Assembly: GCA_937888825.1 (NCBI GenBank)
Contig: CALBFE010000071.1
Location: 1-62,187 of the forward strand
Direction: 5' to 3'
From: an uncultured Actinomycetes bacterium
GTDB lineage: Bacteria; Actinomycetota; Actinomycetes; Nanopelagicales; Nanopelagicaceae
DNA length: 62,187 bases
The position numbers were made by a program, and so were the translations under genes. The notes under the pieces were generated by a model that was given only the letters and a program-made list of their open reading frames with translations, was not told where the DNA came from and made no database searches. Each line of letters begins with the position of its first letter. Position 1 is the stretch's first letter. Of this stretch, positions 9,512-17,747 are shown in pieces.

Positions 9512-9780
9512 CACTTATCTTCTGGTTCGGGCTTTAACCCTGCATAAATCTCTTTGCACGTTGGGCAGATTGGATATTTTTCTGGATCACGAGAGGGAAT
9601 CCATTTCTTGCCACAAAGTGCTCTGACCGCTTTCCCAGTCACGGCAGATTCTGTAATCTTTTCCTTCTTCACATAGTGCGAAAATCGATCATGGCCACCA
9701 TCATCTTCTTCAAGGTCAGGTCTAGTTAAGAGATCGGTATCAGAATCCGTCTCAATTCCACGCTTTCCAAAGAGGCCCAT
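9511..9780 (-). CDS. DUF3039 family zinc-ribbon-like protein
   Basis: An 89-residue actinobacterial small protein. The DUF3039 core is clear: DRFSHYVKKEKITESAVTGKAVRALCGKKW, then SRDPEKYPICPTCKEIY. The Cys in ALCGK together with the C-x-x-C in PICPTC and a nearby His probably bind zinc. Function is unknown. It is the first gene of the minus-strand run leading to murI and is divergent from argF, with 54 bases between the starts. Its stop overlaps the GH18 start, so the two are translationally coupled. Confidence 0.88.
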   Translation of the reverse strand: MGLFGKRGIETDSDTDLLTRPDLEEDDGGHDRFSHYVKKEKITESAVTGKAVRALCGKKWIPSRDPEKYPICPTCKEIYAGLKPEPEDK

Positions 9781-9799
9781 AAGGTGGATAAGAATACCT

Positions 9800-9828
9800 T
9801 TGGCGATGGCAAAACTACCTAGTAGAAT
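9800..9828 (+). promoter_or_regulatory. argF promoter, predicted leaderless
   Basis: A -35 TTGGCG (9800-9805) and a -10 TAGAAT (9823-9828) are separated by 17 bases. The expected transcription start, seven bases past the -10, falls on the A of the argF ATG at 9835. There is no ribosome-binding site, so the mRNA would be leaderless. Confidence 0.65.
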
Positions 9829-9834
9829 TCACAA

Positions 9835-10773
9835 ATGAAGGACTTACTGCGCACACAAGATCTCAGCCGCGATGACGTTGAGCTTTTGCTGGAAACCGCT
9901 GGGGCATTTGCCGAAGATCCTCTTCGCTCAAAGAGCGCTCTAGCAAATAAGAGTGTTGCTATCTACATGACTAAGCCTTCAACGCGCACGCGACTTTCCT
10001 CTGAGACAGCAGTTGCCCATTTAGGTGGTACTCCAATCTTTATTCGTGGTGATGAATTGCAATTGGGTCGTGGCGAAACAATCGCAGACACAGCAAAAAT
10101 AATTAGTGGCTACTGCAGCGCCCTTATCATTCGCACATTCGCTCAGGCAGATGTTGATGAATTAGGTGCACATGCATCAATTCCTGTCATCAATGCCTTA
10201 ACTGATGACGATCATCCAACCCAATTACTTGCCGATTGGTTAACAATTCGCGAAAACTTTGGAAAAGATATTGGAGGTCGCAAATTTGTTTATCTTGGTG
10301 ATGGAAATAACATGTCACATGCGTGGCTGATTATGGGTGCAATTATGGGCGCGCATGTTGTTGCTGCAACACCAACAGGCAAGTGGGCACCGAATCCAAA
10401 AGTTGTTGAGATTGCAAAAAGTATTGCAGCAAAAAACGGTGGAAAAGTTGAAGTAAGTCATGATCCAGAAGCTGCATCTAAAGATGCATCGGTTTTGTAT
10501 ACCGATGTGTGGATGTCCATGGGAGATTCAGAGAGTGAGCGCGATGAGAAGGTGCTAGCACTCTCACCCTTTGCTGTAACAGAGAATTTATTTTCGCTGA
10601 CAAATAAAGATTCAATATTTATGCATTGCTTACCCGCTCACCGAGGTGAAGAGGTTGCCGCATCTGTGATCGATGGTCCACGTTCTGTGATTTGGCGTGA
10701 GGCATATCATCGCCGCACAACGATTCAATCGCTGCTTTTCCACCTCACAAAGGGTGACTTGAAAGGCAACTAG
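9835..10773 (+). CDS. argF: Ornithine carbamoyltransferase
   Basis: A 312-residue enzyme making citrulline from ornithine and carbamoyl phosphate in arginine synthesis. The carbamoyl-phosphate loop STRTR is at residues 49-53, followed by RGDELQLGRGET, the ornithine-side DDHPTQLLADW, and the Cys-bearing HCLPAHRGEEV near residue 265. Other arg genes are not adjacent, so it stands alone ahead of the transhydrogenase operon. The ATG coincides with the predicted transcription start. Confidence 0.96.
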   Translation: MKDLLRTQDLSRDDVELLLETAGAFAEDPLRSKSALANKSVAIYMTKPSTRTRLSSETAVAHLGGTPIFIRGDELQLGRGETIADTAKIISGYCSALIIRTFAQADVDELGAHASIPVINALTDDDHPTQLLADWLTIRENFGKDIGGRKFVYLGDGNNMSHAWLIMGAIMGAHVVAATPTGKWAPNPKVVEIAKSIAAKNGGKVEVSHDPEAASKDASVLYTDVWMSMGDSESERDEKVLALSPFAVTENLFSLTNKDSIFMHCLPAHRGEEVAASVIDGPRSVIWREAYHRRTTIQSLLFHLTKGDLKGN

Positions 10774-10782
10774 CACTAGCAT
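10754..10782 (+). promoter_or_regulatory. Possible pntA promoter, leaderless
   Basis: GTGACT (10754-10759), a 17-base spacer and TAGCAT (10777-10782) put the predicted start at the ATG 10790. The -35 lies inside the end of argF and matches the consensus at four of six positions, so readthrough from argF is equally possible. Confidence 0.4.
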
Positions 10783-10789
10783 TCTGCCC

Positions 10790-11911
10790 ATGCGTGTAGT
10801 CGTCCCGAAAGAAATTAAAGATGGAGAGAAGCGCGTGGCGCTTGTCCCCGACATCATCAATAAACTAACTCGACTTGGTTTTGATGTTGTCATCGAATCC
10901 GGAGCCGGAACCCATTCTCAGGCGCTAGATGCTGAATATAAGGCTGCCGGTGCGACGATTTCCGATGGTGAAGTACTGAGCTCTGCAGATGCAGTCCTAT
11001 CAGTCCAGCCTTTAACACCAGCTCAAATGAGTAAGTTAAAAAAGGGTGCGATTACCATTTCGTTCCTTTCTCCAGTTACTGCAGTTGATTCAATCGATGC
11101 TGCAGCATCTGCAGGAGTGACGGCATTTTCACTTGAACTAGTTCCTCGTATTTCACGTGCACAATCAATGGATGCACTTACTTCTCAAGCCCTATGTGCC
11201 GGATACCGCGCAGTTCTTGTCGGCGCAGAACTATCACCAAGATTTTTCCCCATGCTCATGACAGCTGCAGGAACGGTTACACCAGCACAAGTACTAGTAC
11301 TTGGTGCAGGCGTTGCTGGTTTGCAAGCAATTGCAACTGCCCGCCGACTAGGCGCAGTTGTTTCTGCTTATGATGTTCGCCCAGCATCTGCTGATGAAGT
11401 TCGATCAATGGGTGCAACATTTGTTGAGTTAGAACTTGAATCGTTAGAGGGCGCTGGCGGTTATGCGCGCGAGATGACTGAAGATCGTGCAGCTAAGCAA
11501 CGCGAACTTCTGACTCCTTACATTGCTAAATCACACATTGTTATTACAACTGCTGCAGTTCCTGGTCGCCAAGCACCTCGCTTGATGACGCAAGCAATGG
11601 TTGATTCAATGGGACCAGGCACAGTCATTGTTGACTTAGCTGCTGAAACTGGTGGAAACGTTGAAGGATCAAAGCCTGGAGAGATTGTTATTACTCCAGG
11701 CGGCGTGAAGATTTGGGGCGGTAAAGACGTCCCTAGCCAGCTCCCATTCCACGCTTCATTCCTGTATTCGCGCAACGTAGTTAATCTCTTAACACTTATG
11801 ACAACGGCTGCAAAAGAGGGTGAAACAGTTGCATTTAACCTTAATTTTGAAGATGAAATTATTAATGGCTCTGCGCTAACACACGGTGGATCACGAAGAG
11901 GAGACAAGTAA
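10790..11911 (+). CDS. pntAA: NAD(P) transhydrogenase subunit alpha part 1 (soluble domain I)
   Basis: A 373-residue NAD(H)-binding subunit. It begins with the alanine-dehydrogenase-like VVVPKEIKDGEKRVALVPD, has the Rossmann loop LVLGAGVAGLQAIATARRLGA, and ends in the hinge around GGKDVPSQLPFHAS, stopping before any membrane helix. The hydrophobic part is encoded separately by the next gene, the split PntAA/PntAB form common in actinobacteria and alphaproteobacteria. With PntB it couples proton re-entry to NADPH formation from NADH. Confidence 0.96.
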   Translation: MRVVVPKEIKDGEKRVALVPDIINKLTRLGFDVVIESGAGTHSQALDAEYKAAGATISDGEVLSSADAVLSVQPLTPAQMSKLKKGAITISFLSPVTAVDSIDAAASAGVTAFSLELVPRISRAQSMDALTSQALCAGYRAVLVGAELSPRFFPMLMTAAGTVTPAQVLVLGAGVAGLQAIATARRLGAVVSAYDVRPASADEVRSMGATFVELELESLEGAGGYAREMTEDRAAKQRELLTPYIAKSHIVITTAAVPGRQAPRLMTQAMVDSMGPGTVIVDLAAETGGNVEGSKPGEIVITPGGVKIWGGKDVPSQLPFHASFLYSRNVVNLLTLMTTAAKEGETVAFNLNFEDEIINGSALTHGGSRRGDK

Positions 11912-12193
11912 ATGGAACCGATGGCAATTGTTTCAATCTTTGTACTAGCAGTCTTCGTGGGTTTTGAAGTTGTATCTAAGGTCTCTTCAACTCTTCACAC
12001 ACCACTAATGTCAGGTGCAAACGCAATTCACGGAGTTATCTTGGTGGGCGCGATTATTGTTGCCGACCATAGTTCAACCAACCTTGAACTAGGTCTGTCA
12101 GTGGCGGCAATTATTTTGGCAACTATCAATATGGTGGGTGGATTCGTTGTTACCGATCGAATGCTTGAAATGTTCAAAGGAAACAAAAAATGA
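11912..12193 (+). CDS. pntAB: NAD(P) transhydrogenase subunit alpha part 2 (membrane domain)
   Basis: A 93-residue hydrophobic subunit with three predicted helices. The conserved stretch ending in helix 2 (STLHTPLMSGANAIHGVI) is the standard PntAB signature. The ATG follows the pntAA stop directly, with GAGGAG 12 bases upstream inside the preceding gene. Its stop overlaps the pntB start by four bases. It forms part of the membrane proton channel. Confidence 0.95.
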   Translation: MEPMAIVSIFVLAVFVGFEVVSKVSSTLHTPLMSGANAIHGVILVGAIIVADHSSTNLELGLSVAAIILATINMVGGFVVTDRMLEMFKGNKK

Positions 12194-13581
12194 GTCGCAC
12201 GCTGTATGACCTCATAGGTTTAGCTGCCGGTGTGGCATTTATCCTGGCTCTTAAAGGTTTATCTCACCCAAAGACTGCACGTCGTGGAAATTTAATTGGT
12301 GCTTTTGGCGCCACATTAGCAACGTTAGTTGTCTTCTTCTATGCCAATCCAGGTTCATCTCTTCCACTTAATAATTTAGGTTGGATTCTTGGTGCGATGC
12401 TGGTTGGTCTAGCAGTTGGTGTTCCAGCTGCCCGTAAAGTCCAAATGACACAGATGCCACAACTTGTAGCTTTATTTAATGGTGTGGGTGGTGGCGCAGC
12501 TGCTTTGGTAGCAATCGTTGAATACCTGCACTTAGGCGCTGGCGCAACTACTGCTGAAGTTGTCTTCACAGTCTTTACCGTGATCGTCGGCTGTGTTTCC
12601 TTCAGTGGTTCAATTATTACTTTCTTAAAACTCCAAGAGTTAATGACTACTCGACCAGTAATTTTCCCAGCAGGTCGATTCATCATTGCAGCCACATTAG
12701 CTAGCGTTATTGGTGTTGGAGGCTGGGTTGTTACGGCCCTTGGAACCACGCCACTTCTAGTTCTTGCTGCTCTGTCGTTACTCTTCGGAGTTCTCTTCGT
12801 TCTCCCAGTGGGTGGCGCAGATGTTCCAATTGTTATCTCGCTATTGAATGCATTCACTGGTTTAACTGTGGCAGCAAGTGGATATGTTCTAGATTCAGTT
12901 CTACTCATCATTGCAGGAACTTTGGTTGGAGCATCAGGAACAATCCTGACTCGTTTGATGGCAGAAGCGATGGGACGTTCTTTATTTGGAACTCTCTTCG
13001 GTGCATTTACTGCAAAGCCACAAGAAGCAACCGGCTTAGGCGAAGATCGTCCAGTGCGTTCTGGCTCACCTGATGACGTTGCCATCTTGCTTAACTATGC
13101 GCGTCGTGTAGTTATCGTTCCAGGATTTGGTTTGGCTGTTGCACAAGCTCAGCACACCGTTCGTGAACTTGCAGACATGATGATTGCTAAGGGAATTGAT
13201 GTTGCTTATGGAATTCATCCTGTAGCTGGTCGTATGCCTGGTCATATGAATGTTTTGCTTGCAGAAGCAAACGTTCCATACGAGCAACTTGCTGAGATGG
13301 ATGAAGTGAATCCAACATTTGGTCAGACCGATGTGGCAATTGTTATTGGCGCAAACGATGTTGTTAACCCAGCTGCACAAACTTCACCAGGCTGCCCAAT
13401 TTACGGAATGCCTATCTTGGAAGTAAATAATGCAGCAAACATCATCTTCTTAAAGCGTTCAATGCGTCCTGGCTTTGCCGGAATTGAAAATGAACTCCTT
13501 TATGATCCAAAGACCATGCTCTTATTTGGTGATGCAAAAGCTTCACTGACTAAGGTCGTATCAGCACTTAAGGCTCTATAA
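12190..13581 (+). CDS. pntB: NAD(P) transhydrogenase subunit beta
   Basis: A 463-residue protein. The N-terminal ~270 residues hold about nine membrane helices, including MPQLVALFNGVGGGAAALVA. The C-terminal ~180 residues are the NADP(H)-binding domain III with VIVPGFGLAVAQAQHTVREL, HPVAGRMPGHMNVLLAEANVPY and IVIGANDVVNPAA. It completes the proton-translocating transhydrogenase at the cytoplasmic membrane. It is translationally coupled to pntAB by a four-base overlap. No terminator is obvious before the pirin promoter. Confidence 0.97.
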   Translation: MSRTLYDLIGLAAGVAFILALKGLSHPKTARRGNLIGAFGATLATLVVFFYANPGSSLPLNNLGWILGAMLVGLAVGVPAARKVQMTQMPQLVALFNGVGGGAAALVAIVEYLHLGAGATTAEVVFTVFTVIVGCVSFSGSIITFLKLQELMTTRPVIFPAGRFIIAATLASVIGVGGWVVTALGTTPLLVLAALSLLFGVLFVLPVGGADVPIVISLLNAFTGLTVAASGYVLDSVLLIIAGTLVGASGTILTRLMAEAMGRSLFGTLFGAFTAKPQEATGLGEDRPVRSGSPDDVAILLNYARRVVIVPGFGLAVAQAQHTVRELADMMIAKGIDVAYGIHPVAGRMPGHMNVLLAEANVPYEQLAEMDEVNPTFGQTDVAIVIGANDVVNPAAQTSPGCPIYGMPILEVNNAANIIFLKRSMRPGFAGIENELLYDPKTMLLFGDAKASLTKVVSALKAL

Positions 13582-13597
13582 CTTCAAGTTGCAAGTG

Positions 13598-13611
13598 GTT
13601 GAATGTTCAAC
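13598..13611. promoter_or_regulatory. Palindromic operator candidate over the pirin -35
   Basis: GTTGAA-TG-TTCAAC is a perfect 6-bp inverted repeat lying across the predicted -35 hexamer. A further TTCAA half-site occurs upstream at 13583-13587. A dimeric repressor or redox regulator binding here would block RNA polymerase. The regulator is unknown. Confidence 0.5.
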
Positions 13612-13627
13612 TAACCTTGGCTATAAC
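13599..13627 (+). promoter_or_regulatory. Pirin gene promoter
   Basis: TTGAAT (13599-13604), a 17-base spacer and TATAAC (13622-13627) match a housekeeping promoter well. The start site would fall near 13634, giving a short leader that still contains most of the AAGGAG ribosome site around 13629-13634 only if initiation is slightly earlier. Confidence 0.6.
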
Positions 13628-13641
13628 AAAGGAGAGTTGAG

Positions 13642-14709
13642 ATGCCTGCTGTAAGCGTTGCCGATATAACTGTTTTGCCACGCGTAGCCGAAGCAGCCAA
13701 TGCGCGTGCTCGCACAGTAAAGAGCATCACGACTGCGCCTCAAGGTTTTGAAGGCGAAGGTTTTCCTGTTCGCCGTGCATTTGCTGGAGTTGATCTAGCT
13801 GAACTTGATCCATTTATTCACTTAGATCAAATGGGTGAAGTTGAATACGCACCAGGTGAGCCAAAGGGAACTCCTTGGCATCCACACCGTGGTTTTGAAA
13901 CAGTTACCTACATTATTGATGGAATTTTCGACCACAAAGATAACAACGGTGGCGGTGGAACGATTTCTGATGGTGACACACAATGGATGACAGCCGGTGC
14001 TGGAATTCTTCACATCGAAACTCCCCCAGAGAGTTTAGTAATAAGTGGCGGCTTGTTTCATGGTTTCCAACTCTGGGTAAATCTTCCTGCAGCTAAAAAA
14101 TGGTCACCTCCTGCTTATCAAGATGTGCGAGCAAAAGATGTTGCACTTCTTTCATCTAGCGATGGTGGATCACTGATTCGCGTAATTGCTGGTGAAGTAG
14201 ATGGCCATGCCGGTCCAGGAACAACTCAAACACCTATTACTTTGATTCACGCAACTATTGCAGCGGGCGCGGAGCTGCGTTTGCCATGGCGACGTGATTA
14301 CAACGCACTTGTCTACACAATGGCTGGACATGGCTTTGTTGGCGATGAAGAACGCCCAGTTCACACCGGTCAATTAACTGTATTTGGTGATGGCGACACA
14401 ATTGTTGTTCGTGCGGCTAATAATCAAGACTCACGTTCTCCAGAAATGGAGCTTTTCATTTTGGGTGGTGCTCCAATTAATGAGCCTGTTGCCTGGATGG
14501 GCCCATTCGTGATGAATACAAAGCGCGAAGTTCTGCAGGCCTTTGAAGATTTCCAAAAAGGTCTTCTCGGTTCAATTCCAGCTAACTACAAAGAAGATGC
14601 TAAGAAACCTTTAAATCGAAGCGGTGCGGGAACAAAGTTAGGTGGGGATTCAAAGCCAGCCGATGTCTTGGATGTGCACGGAGCACCAAGGGATCTACAG
14701 CAGGGTTGA
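13642..14709 (+). CDS. Pirin family protein
   Basis: A 355-residue bicupin, longer than the usual ~290-300. The N-terminal cupin carries the metal-ligand pattern HPHRGFETVTYIIDG, a later GDTQWMTAGAGILHIE with His and Glu, and LFHGFQLWVNLP, all standard pirin blocks. The C-terminal pirin_C cupin contains MELFILGGAPINEPVAWMGPFVMNT. Some pirins act as quercetin dioxygenases or redox-sensitive regulators; the role here is not predictable. An AAGGAG-type site lies at -13 to -8. The long tail (about residues 300-355) is polar and probably disordered. The palindrome over the promoter suggests inducible expression. Confidence 0.92.
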   Translation: MPAVSVADITVLPRVAEAANARARTVKSITTAPQGFEGEGFPVRRAFAGVDLAELDPFIHLDQMGEVEYAPGEPKGTPWHPHRGFETVTYIIDGIFDHKDNNGGGGTISDGDTQWMTAGAGILHIETPPESLVISGGLFHGFQLWVNLPAAKKWSPPAYQDVRAKDVALLSSSDGGSLIRVIAGEVDGHAGPGTTQTPITLIHATIAAGAELRLPWRRDYNALVYTMAGHGFVGDEERPVHTGQLTVFGDGDTIVVRAANNQDSRSPEMELFILGGAPINEPVAWMGPFVMNTKREVLQAFEDFQKGLLGSIPANYKEDAKKPLNRSGAGTKLGGDSKPADVLDVHGAPRDLQQG

Positions 14710-14733
14710 TAGATAAGCCCCACCTGTCATACT
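14706..14733 (+). promoter_or_regulatory. Possible leaderless promoter of GNAT gene
   Basis: TTGATA (14706-14711), a 16-base spacer and CATACT (14728-14733) end seven bases before the ATG 14740. No ribosome site is present. The -10 matches only four of six consensus bases. Confidence 0.45.
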
Positions 14734-14739
14734 TCACAA

Positions 14740-15312
14740 ATGATTTGGTGGCCCACAGAAGTTCCGACGCTTTCACAGGGTCTCATTACATTGCGAGCAC
14801 CCCAAGAATCTGACATTCCAGCGTTATTTGAAGGCGCTCAAGATCCCCTTATTCCAATATTTACACGCATTCCCTCTAACTACTCAATGGCCAATGCCGA
14901 GTTTTATGTTCGAGAGAGATCTCCTAACGCTTTTGCAAATCAAACAGAGCTGCAGTTAGCACTTGAATATGGCAATGGCGAAGATGCCAAATTTGCTGGC
15001 GCCTTTTCTTTTCACAGCATGGACTTGCGCGAGCACGTTGCAGAAATAGGTTATTGGCTTTGCGCACCGATGCGGGGTAAGGGCATTGCGGCAACTGCAA
15101 TAAAATTATTGACTCACTTTGGCTTTGAGAGCATCGGCTTTGAGCGTATTGAAGCCGTTGTGAATGTTGAAAATGTCCCTTCTCGTATACTCCTGGAGAA
15201 ATCTGGGTATACCCTAGAAGGCATCATGCGAAAGAAATCTCGCAAGGAAGATGGAACACAGTTAGATATGGCGCTGTATGCAGTGACACGTGAGGATTGG
15301 CAAGGAGCATAA
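14740..15312 (+). CDS. RimJ/RimL-type GNAT N-acetyltransferase
   Basis: A 190-residue protein with the Acetyltransf_3 layout. It opens with the typical LITLRAPQESDIPALFEG, has the EIGYWLCAPMRGKGIAATAIKLL acetyl-CoA pyrophosphate loop (R/Q-x-x-G-x-A type, here RGKGIA), and ends with ERIEAVVNVENVPSRILLEKSGYTLEG, a signature of protein or aminoacyl N-acetyltransferases in this group. The substrate is not known; it is often ribosomal protein N-termini or toxins. The stop overlaps nothing, but the next ATG follows it immediately. Confidence 0.9.
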   Translation: MIWWPTEVPTLSQGLITLRAPQESDIPALFEGAQDPLIPIFTRIPSNYSMANAEFYVRERSPNAFANQTELQLALEYGNGEDAKFAGAFSFHSMDLREHVAEIGYWLCAPMRGKGIAATAIKLLTHFGFESIGFERIEAVVNVENVPSRILLEKSGYTLEGIMRKKSRKEDGTQLDMALYAVTREDWQGA

Positions 15313-15705
15313 ATGGAAGGTCTGGCAGTACTAGTCACGATTCTCTTTATTCTTGCAATTATCTCAGGGCCAATAGGAATAGCGCTGGCCAGAATCAAAA
15401 CCAAAACATTTATTACTTTATTAATTAAGCGAATTTTTCATGGAGTATTTGTCGCTCTGGGAACAATGGTTGGTGCCCAATGGCTGTTTATTCAAGGACT
15501 TCCGTTAGCACCACGATTAATTGGTTTAACTTCTCTTTTCACATGTTACATCGCAACTAGAAATGAATACTTCCCTAGCTTTAAAATATTAGAACGTCTA
15601 GGAATTAAAACTAGAAATAAGCCGGCACATGGCCCAGTACTAAAATGGCGCATTGGTGGCCGCAGTGATGGAAAAGATGGACATGGCCCAGAGGGCCAGC
15701 ATTAA
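15313..15705 (+). CDS. Small membrane protein of unknown function
   Basis: A 130-residue protein starting directly after the GNAT stop. There are probably three hydrophobic segments: residues ~4-24, ~42-62 and ~64-80. The C-terminal ~50 residues are basic and Gly-rich and likely cytoplasmic. No family was recognised and no catalytic pattern is visible. The tail ends 11 bases before the convergent tmRNA gene, leaving little room for a separate terminator. Confidence 0.65.
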   Translation: MEGLAVLVTILFILAIISGPIGIALARIKTKTFITLLIKRIFHGVFVALGTMVGAQWLFIQGLPLAPRLIGLTSLFTCYIATRNEYFPSFKILERLGIKTRNKPAHGPVLKWRIGGRSDGKDGHGPEGQH

Positions 15706-15715
15706 TAAATAAAAA

Positions 15716-16085
15716 TGGTGGAGGTGCCGGGAATCGAACCCGGGTCCTTCGGTGCAAAAACAGGGCTTCTACGGGCGTAGTGTGATTATCGCTTTCTCAG
15801 TCCCGAAGTTTCTCCACACGACTCTTCGACGAACTCAGTTGCAAAAATGTTCTCCCTCGTTGTTTGCAACACCAACGAAGTGAAAAGCCCTCTAGCGACG
15901 CTAGACCCCAGGTCGAGAGCGGCACCTGGGCTAACGGCTTCGAAATGCTTATGCAGCGAGTTCGAAAGCTTGCTGATTAGTGTCAGCAGTTATTTTTTGC
16001 ACGGATTATTGGTTTACGAGATCATTCCGGCTTCCTCGGCCCGCTTCCCCTGCCTCAACATCCAAAGTCGAGACCGTTCACCCCC
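15716..16085 (-). ncRNA. ssrA: Transfer-messenger RNA (tmRNA)
   Basis: A 370-nt RNA on the minus strand. The 5' end reads GGGGGTGAACGGTCTCGACTT and the 3' end is the tRNA-like T-arm and acceptor strand ending GGCACCTCCACCA, with CCA encoded. It rescues stalled ribosomes together with SmpB. The tag frame ends at the TAA 15951-15949 and reads TADTNQQAFELAA before the stop. Read back in frame, the probable resume codon is GTG at 16002, giving VQKITADTNQQAFELAA after the alanine carried by the RNA. The upstream TAATCC fits the element before resume codons. smpB lies 169 bases upstream on the same strand. Confidence 0.97.
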
Positions 16086-16113
16086 AAGTTTAAAACTTGA
16101 AAGAAAAGAAACG

Positions 16114-16142
16114 TAATTCTTTCATCACTATGTAATTGTCAA
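16114..16142 (-). promoter_or_regulatory. Possible ssrA promoter
   Basis: On the minus strand TTGACA (16142-16137) is a perfect -35. With a 17-base spacer the -10 would be GAATTA (16119-16114), which is weak. Initiation would give a leader of about 22 bases that RNase P removes. Confidence 0.4.
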
Positions 16143-16160
16143 AGTAATTCTTAATTACTT
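16142..16160. repeat. Inverted repeat upstream of ssrA
   Basis: AAGTAATT and AATTACTT form perfect 8-bp arms separated by three bases. The repeat abuts the -35 of the proposed ssrA promoter. It could be an operator or simply AT-rich symmetry. Confidence 0.4.
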
Positions 16161-16254
16161 ACCGTCGCTAAATCGCACCCAAAATTTGGGCGAACTAGGC
16201 GGCGGTGGATTAAGTGTAAGACATAAAACGGGCAAGCCATAATCGATGAAAAAA

Positions 16255-16758
16255 CTAGTCTTCGTAACGCTTAGATGCGCGTCCGCTCTTTCCTGATGAA
16301 CCTCTAGAAACTACGCGTGCTACTTCACGATCAGCCTCACGAGCTTTAAGGGCTTCGCGCTTATCGTGGGCTTTTTTACCTCGAGCAACCGCTATTTCAA
16401 TCTTTGCTTTTCCATCTTTGAAATACAGAGAAAGAGGAACCAACGTGGTGCCCGAATCCTTAAGCTTTCCAATCAGCTTATTGAGTTCGTTTTTGTGAAC
16501 TAGAAGTTTGCGATCGCGACGTGGTGTGTGATTGGTCCATGTGCCCTCGGTGTATTCAGGGATATGAACGCCACTGAGCCAGAGTTCTCCGTCATTAATC
16601 ATGGCAAAGCCATCTATGAGCGATGCTCGACCGAGTCGTAGTGATTTAACTTCTGTGCCCGTTAAAACCATTCCACATTCAAAAACATCCTCGATTGAAT
16701 AATCGTGGCGTGCCTTTTTGTTTTGGGCAATGACTTTGCGGCCAATTTCTTTAACCAT
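16255..16758 (-). CDS. smpB: SsrA-binding protein SmpB
   Basis: A 167-residue partner of tmRNA. Family blocks include [33 protein letters not shown], the [10 protein letters not shown] strand, and a basic C-terminal tail ([12 protein letters not shown] onward) that enters the ribosome mRNA channel. ATG 16758 is chosen because GGCGGTGAT, close to the anti-SD complement, lies just upstream. The frame stays open to ATG 16782, which could serve a leaderless mRNA. It is 76 bases past the ftsX stop, in the usual actinobacterial prfB-ftsE-ftsX-smpB-ssrA order. Confidence 0.96.
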   Translation of the reverse strand: MVKEIGRKVIAQNKKARHDYSIEDVFECGMVLTGTEVKSLRLGRASLIDGFAMINDGELWLSGVHIPEYTEGTWTNHTPRRDRKLLVHKNELNKLIGKLKDSGTTLVPLSLYFKDGKAKIEIAVARGKKAHDKREALKAREADREVARVVSRGSSGKSGRASKRYED

Positions 16759-16834
16759 AACTGCATCACCGCCCTTCCTCATTTGTTTGCGTTAAAGGAT
16801 TACAGGGGCAATTCTCTCACTAGATGCGAAAGCT

Positions 16835-17737
16835 TTAGACCTTTAAGTAGCGGCGTAGCGTGATTACTGATGCAACTGTTGAAACAAATAGGCCCGTTGC
16901 CAGCAAATACGCTGATGCGACCCACACTTCTCCCCAACCGAAGAAGTTGGTAAAGGACAGAAGTGGGGCGACTTTGGAATCGATAACACTCTTGAGGCCC
17001 GCAAGTAATCCAGTTGCAACTGCCCAACCAACGATTGCCGAAATAACTCCTTCAAGAAGAAATGGCAGTTGAATCGACCACGAGGATGCACCGACAAGTT
17101 TCATCACGCCAGTTTCACGCCGGCGGTTAAAGGCTGCAATTCGAAGTGTGTTACTAATTAACAATGCAGCAGTTAGTACTGAAGCCAGACCAACCAGCAA
17201 TGCGCCATTTCTAAGTACTCCCAATAATTTAAAGAACTTCTCCAAAATACTCCGCTGATCTTGGACAACATCTACTCCAGGGCGACCTGAGAATGCGCTA
17301 ACAATTACGGCAAACTGAGTTGGATCCTTTAATTTAACTCTAAATGATTCAGGAAGCTGATCTGCAGTTACGTTTGCTGCAATTGCAGAATCCTTAAAGC
17401 GCTCCTGGAAACGATTAAAGGCCTCTGATTGAGATTCATAAAAGACGCTATCCACTGCTGGCATTAACTGGAGATCTTGCTGAATTTGCAGTCGTTGTTC
17501 TGAAGTAACTAGGCCACCTGAGCACGATGGAGATTCAGAAAGTGAACCACACAAGAAAACCGATACTTCAATCTTGTCATACCAATAATCCTTCATTGCA
17601 CCGACTTGTGCATTTGAAAGCAAGCCAATTCCTAGCAATGAGAGTGAGATAGCTGTCGTAACAATGACGGCAAAAGTCATTGTCATATTTCGACGAAGGC
17701 CAATACCAACTTCGCTTAAGAGAAACCGTGCGCGCAT
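16835..17737 (-). CDS. ftsX: Cell division protein FtsX
   Basis: A 300-residue integral membrane protein that, with FtsE, transmits a conformational signal to extracellular peptidoglycan hydrolases. There are four membrane helices: one near residue 25 and three in the C-terminal third. Between them is the large extracytoplasmic loop (YESQSEAFNRFQERF, LPESFRVKLKDP). The block NTLRIAAFNRRRETGVMKLVGAS is the FtsX/MacB signature. ATG 17737 has AAGGGG six bases upstream and lies just after the ftsE stop; the longer frame to 17770 overlaps ftsE and is not needed. Confidence 0.96.
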   Translation of the reverse strand: MRARFLLSEVGIGLRRNMTMTFAVIVTTAISLSLLGIGLLSNAQVGAMKDYWYDKIEVSVFLCGSLSESPSCSGGLVTSEQRLQIQQDLQLMPAVDSVFYESQSEAFNRFQERFKDSAIAANVTADQLPESFRVKLKDPTQFAVIVSAFSGRPGVDVVQDQRSILEKFFKLLGVLRNGALLVGLASVLTAALLISNTLRIAAFNRRRETGVMKLVGASSWSIQLPFLLEGVISAIVGWAVATGLLAGLKSVIDSKVAPLLSFTNFFGWGEVWVASAYLLATGLFVSTVASVITLRRYLKV

Positions 17738-17747
17738 GTTGTGCCCC

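Noticed and set aside
12339-13085. Open frame of 248 codons opposite pntB
   Set aside because: Composition is the antisense shadow of a strongly coding gene; Pro/Thr/Arg rich with no motif.
15847-16116. Apparent 89-codon gene on the plus strand
   Set aside because: It lies almost entirely within the tmRNA.
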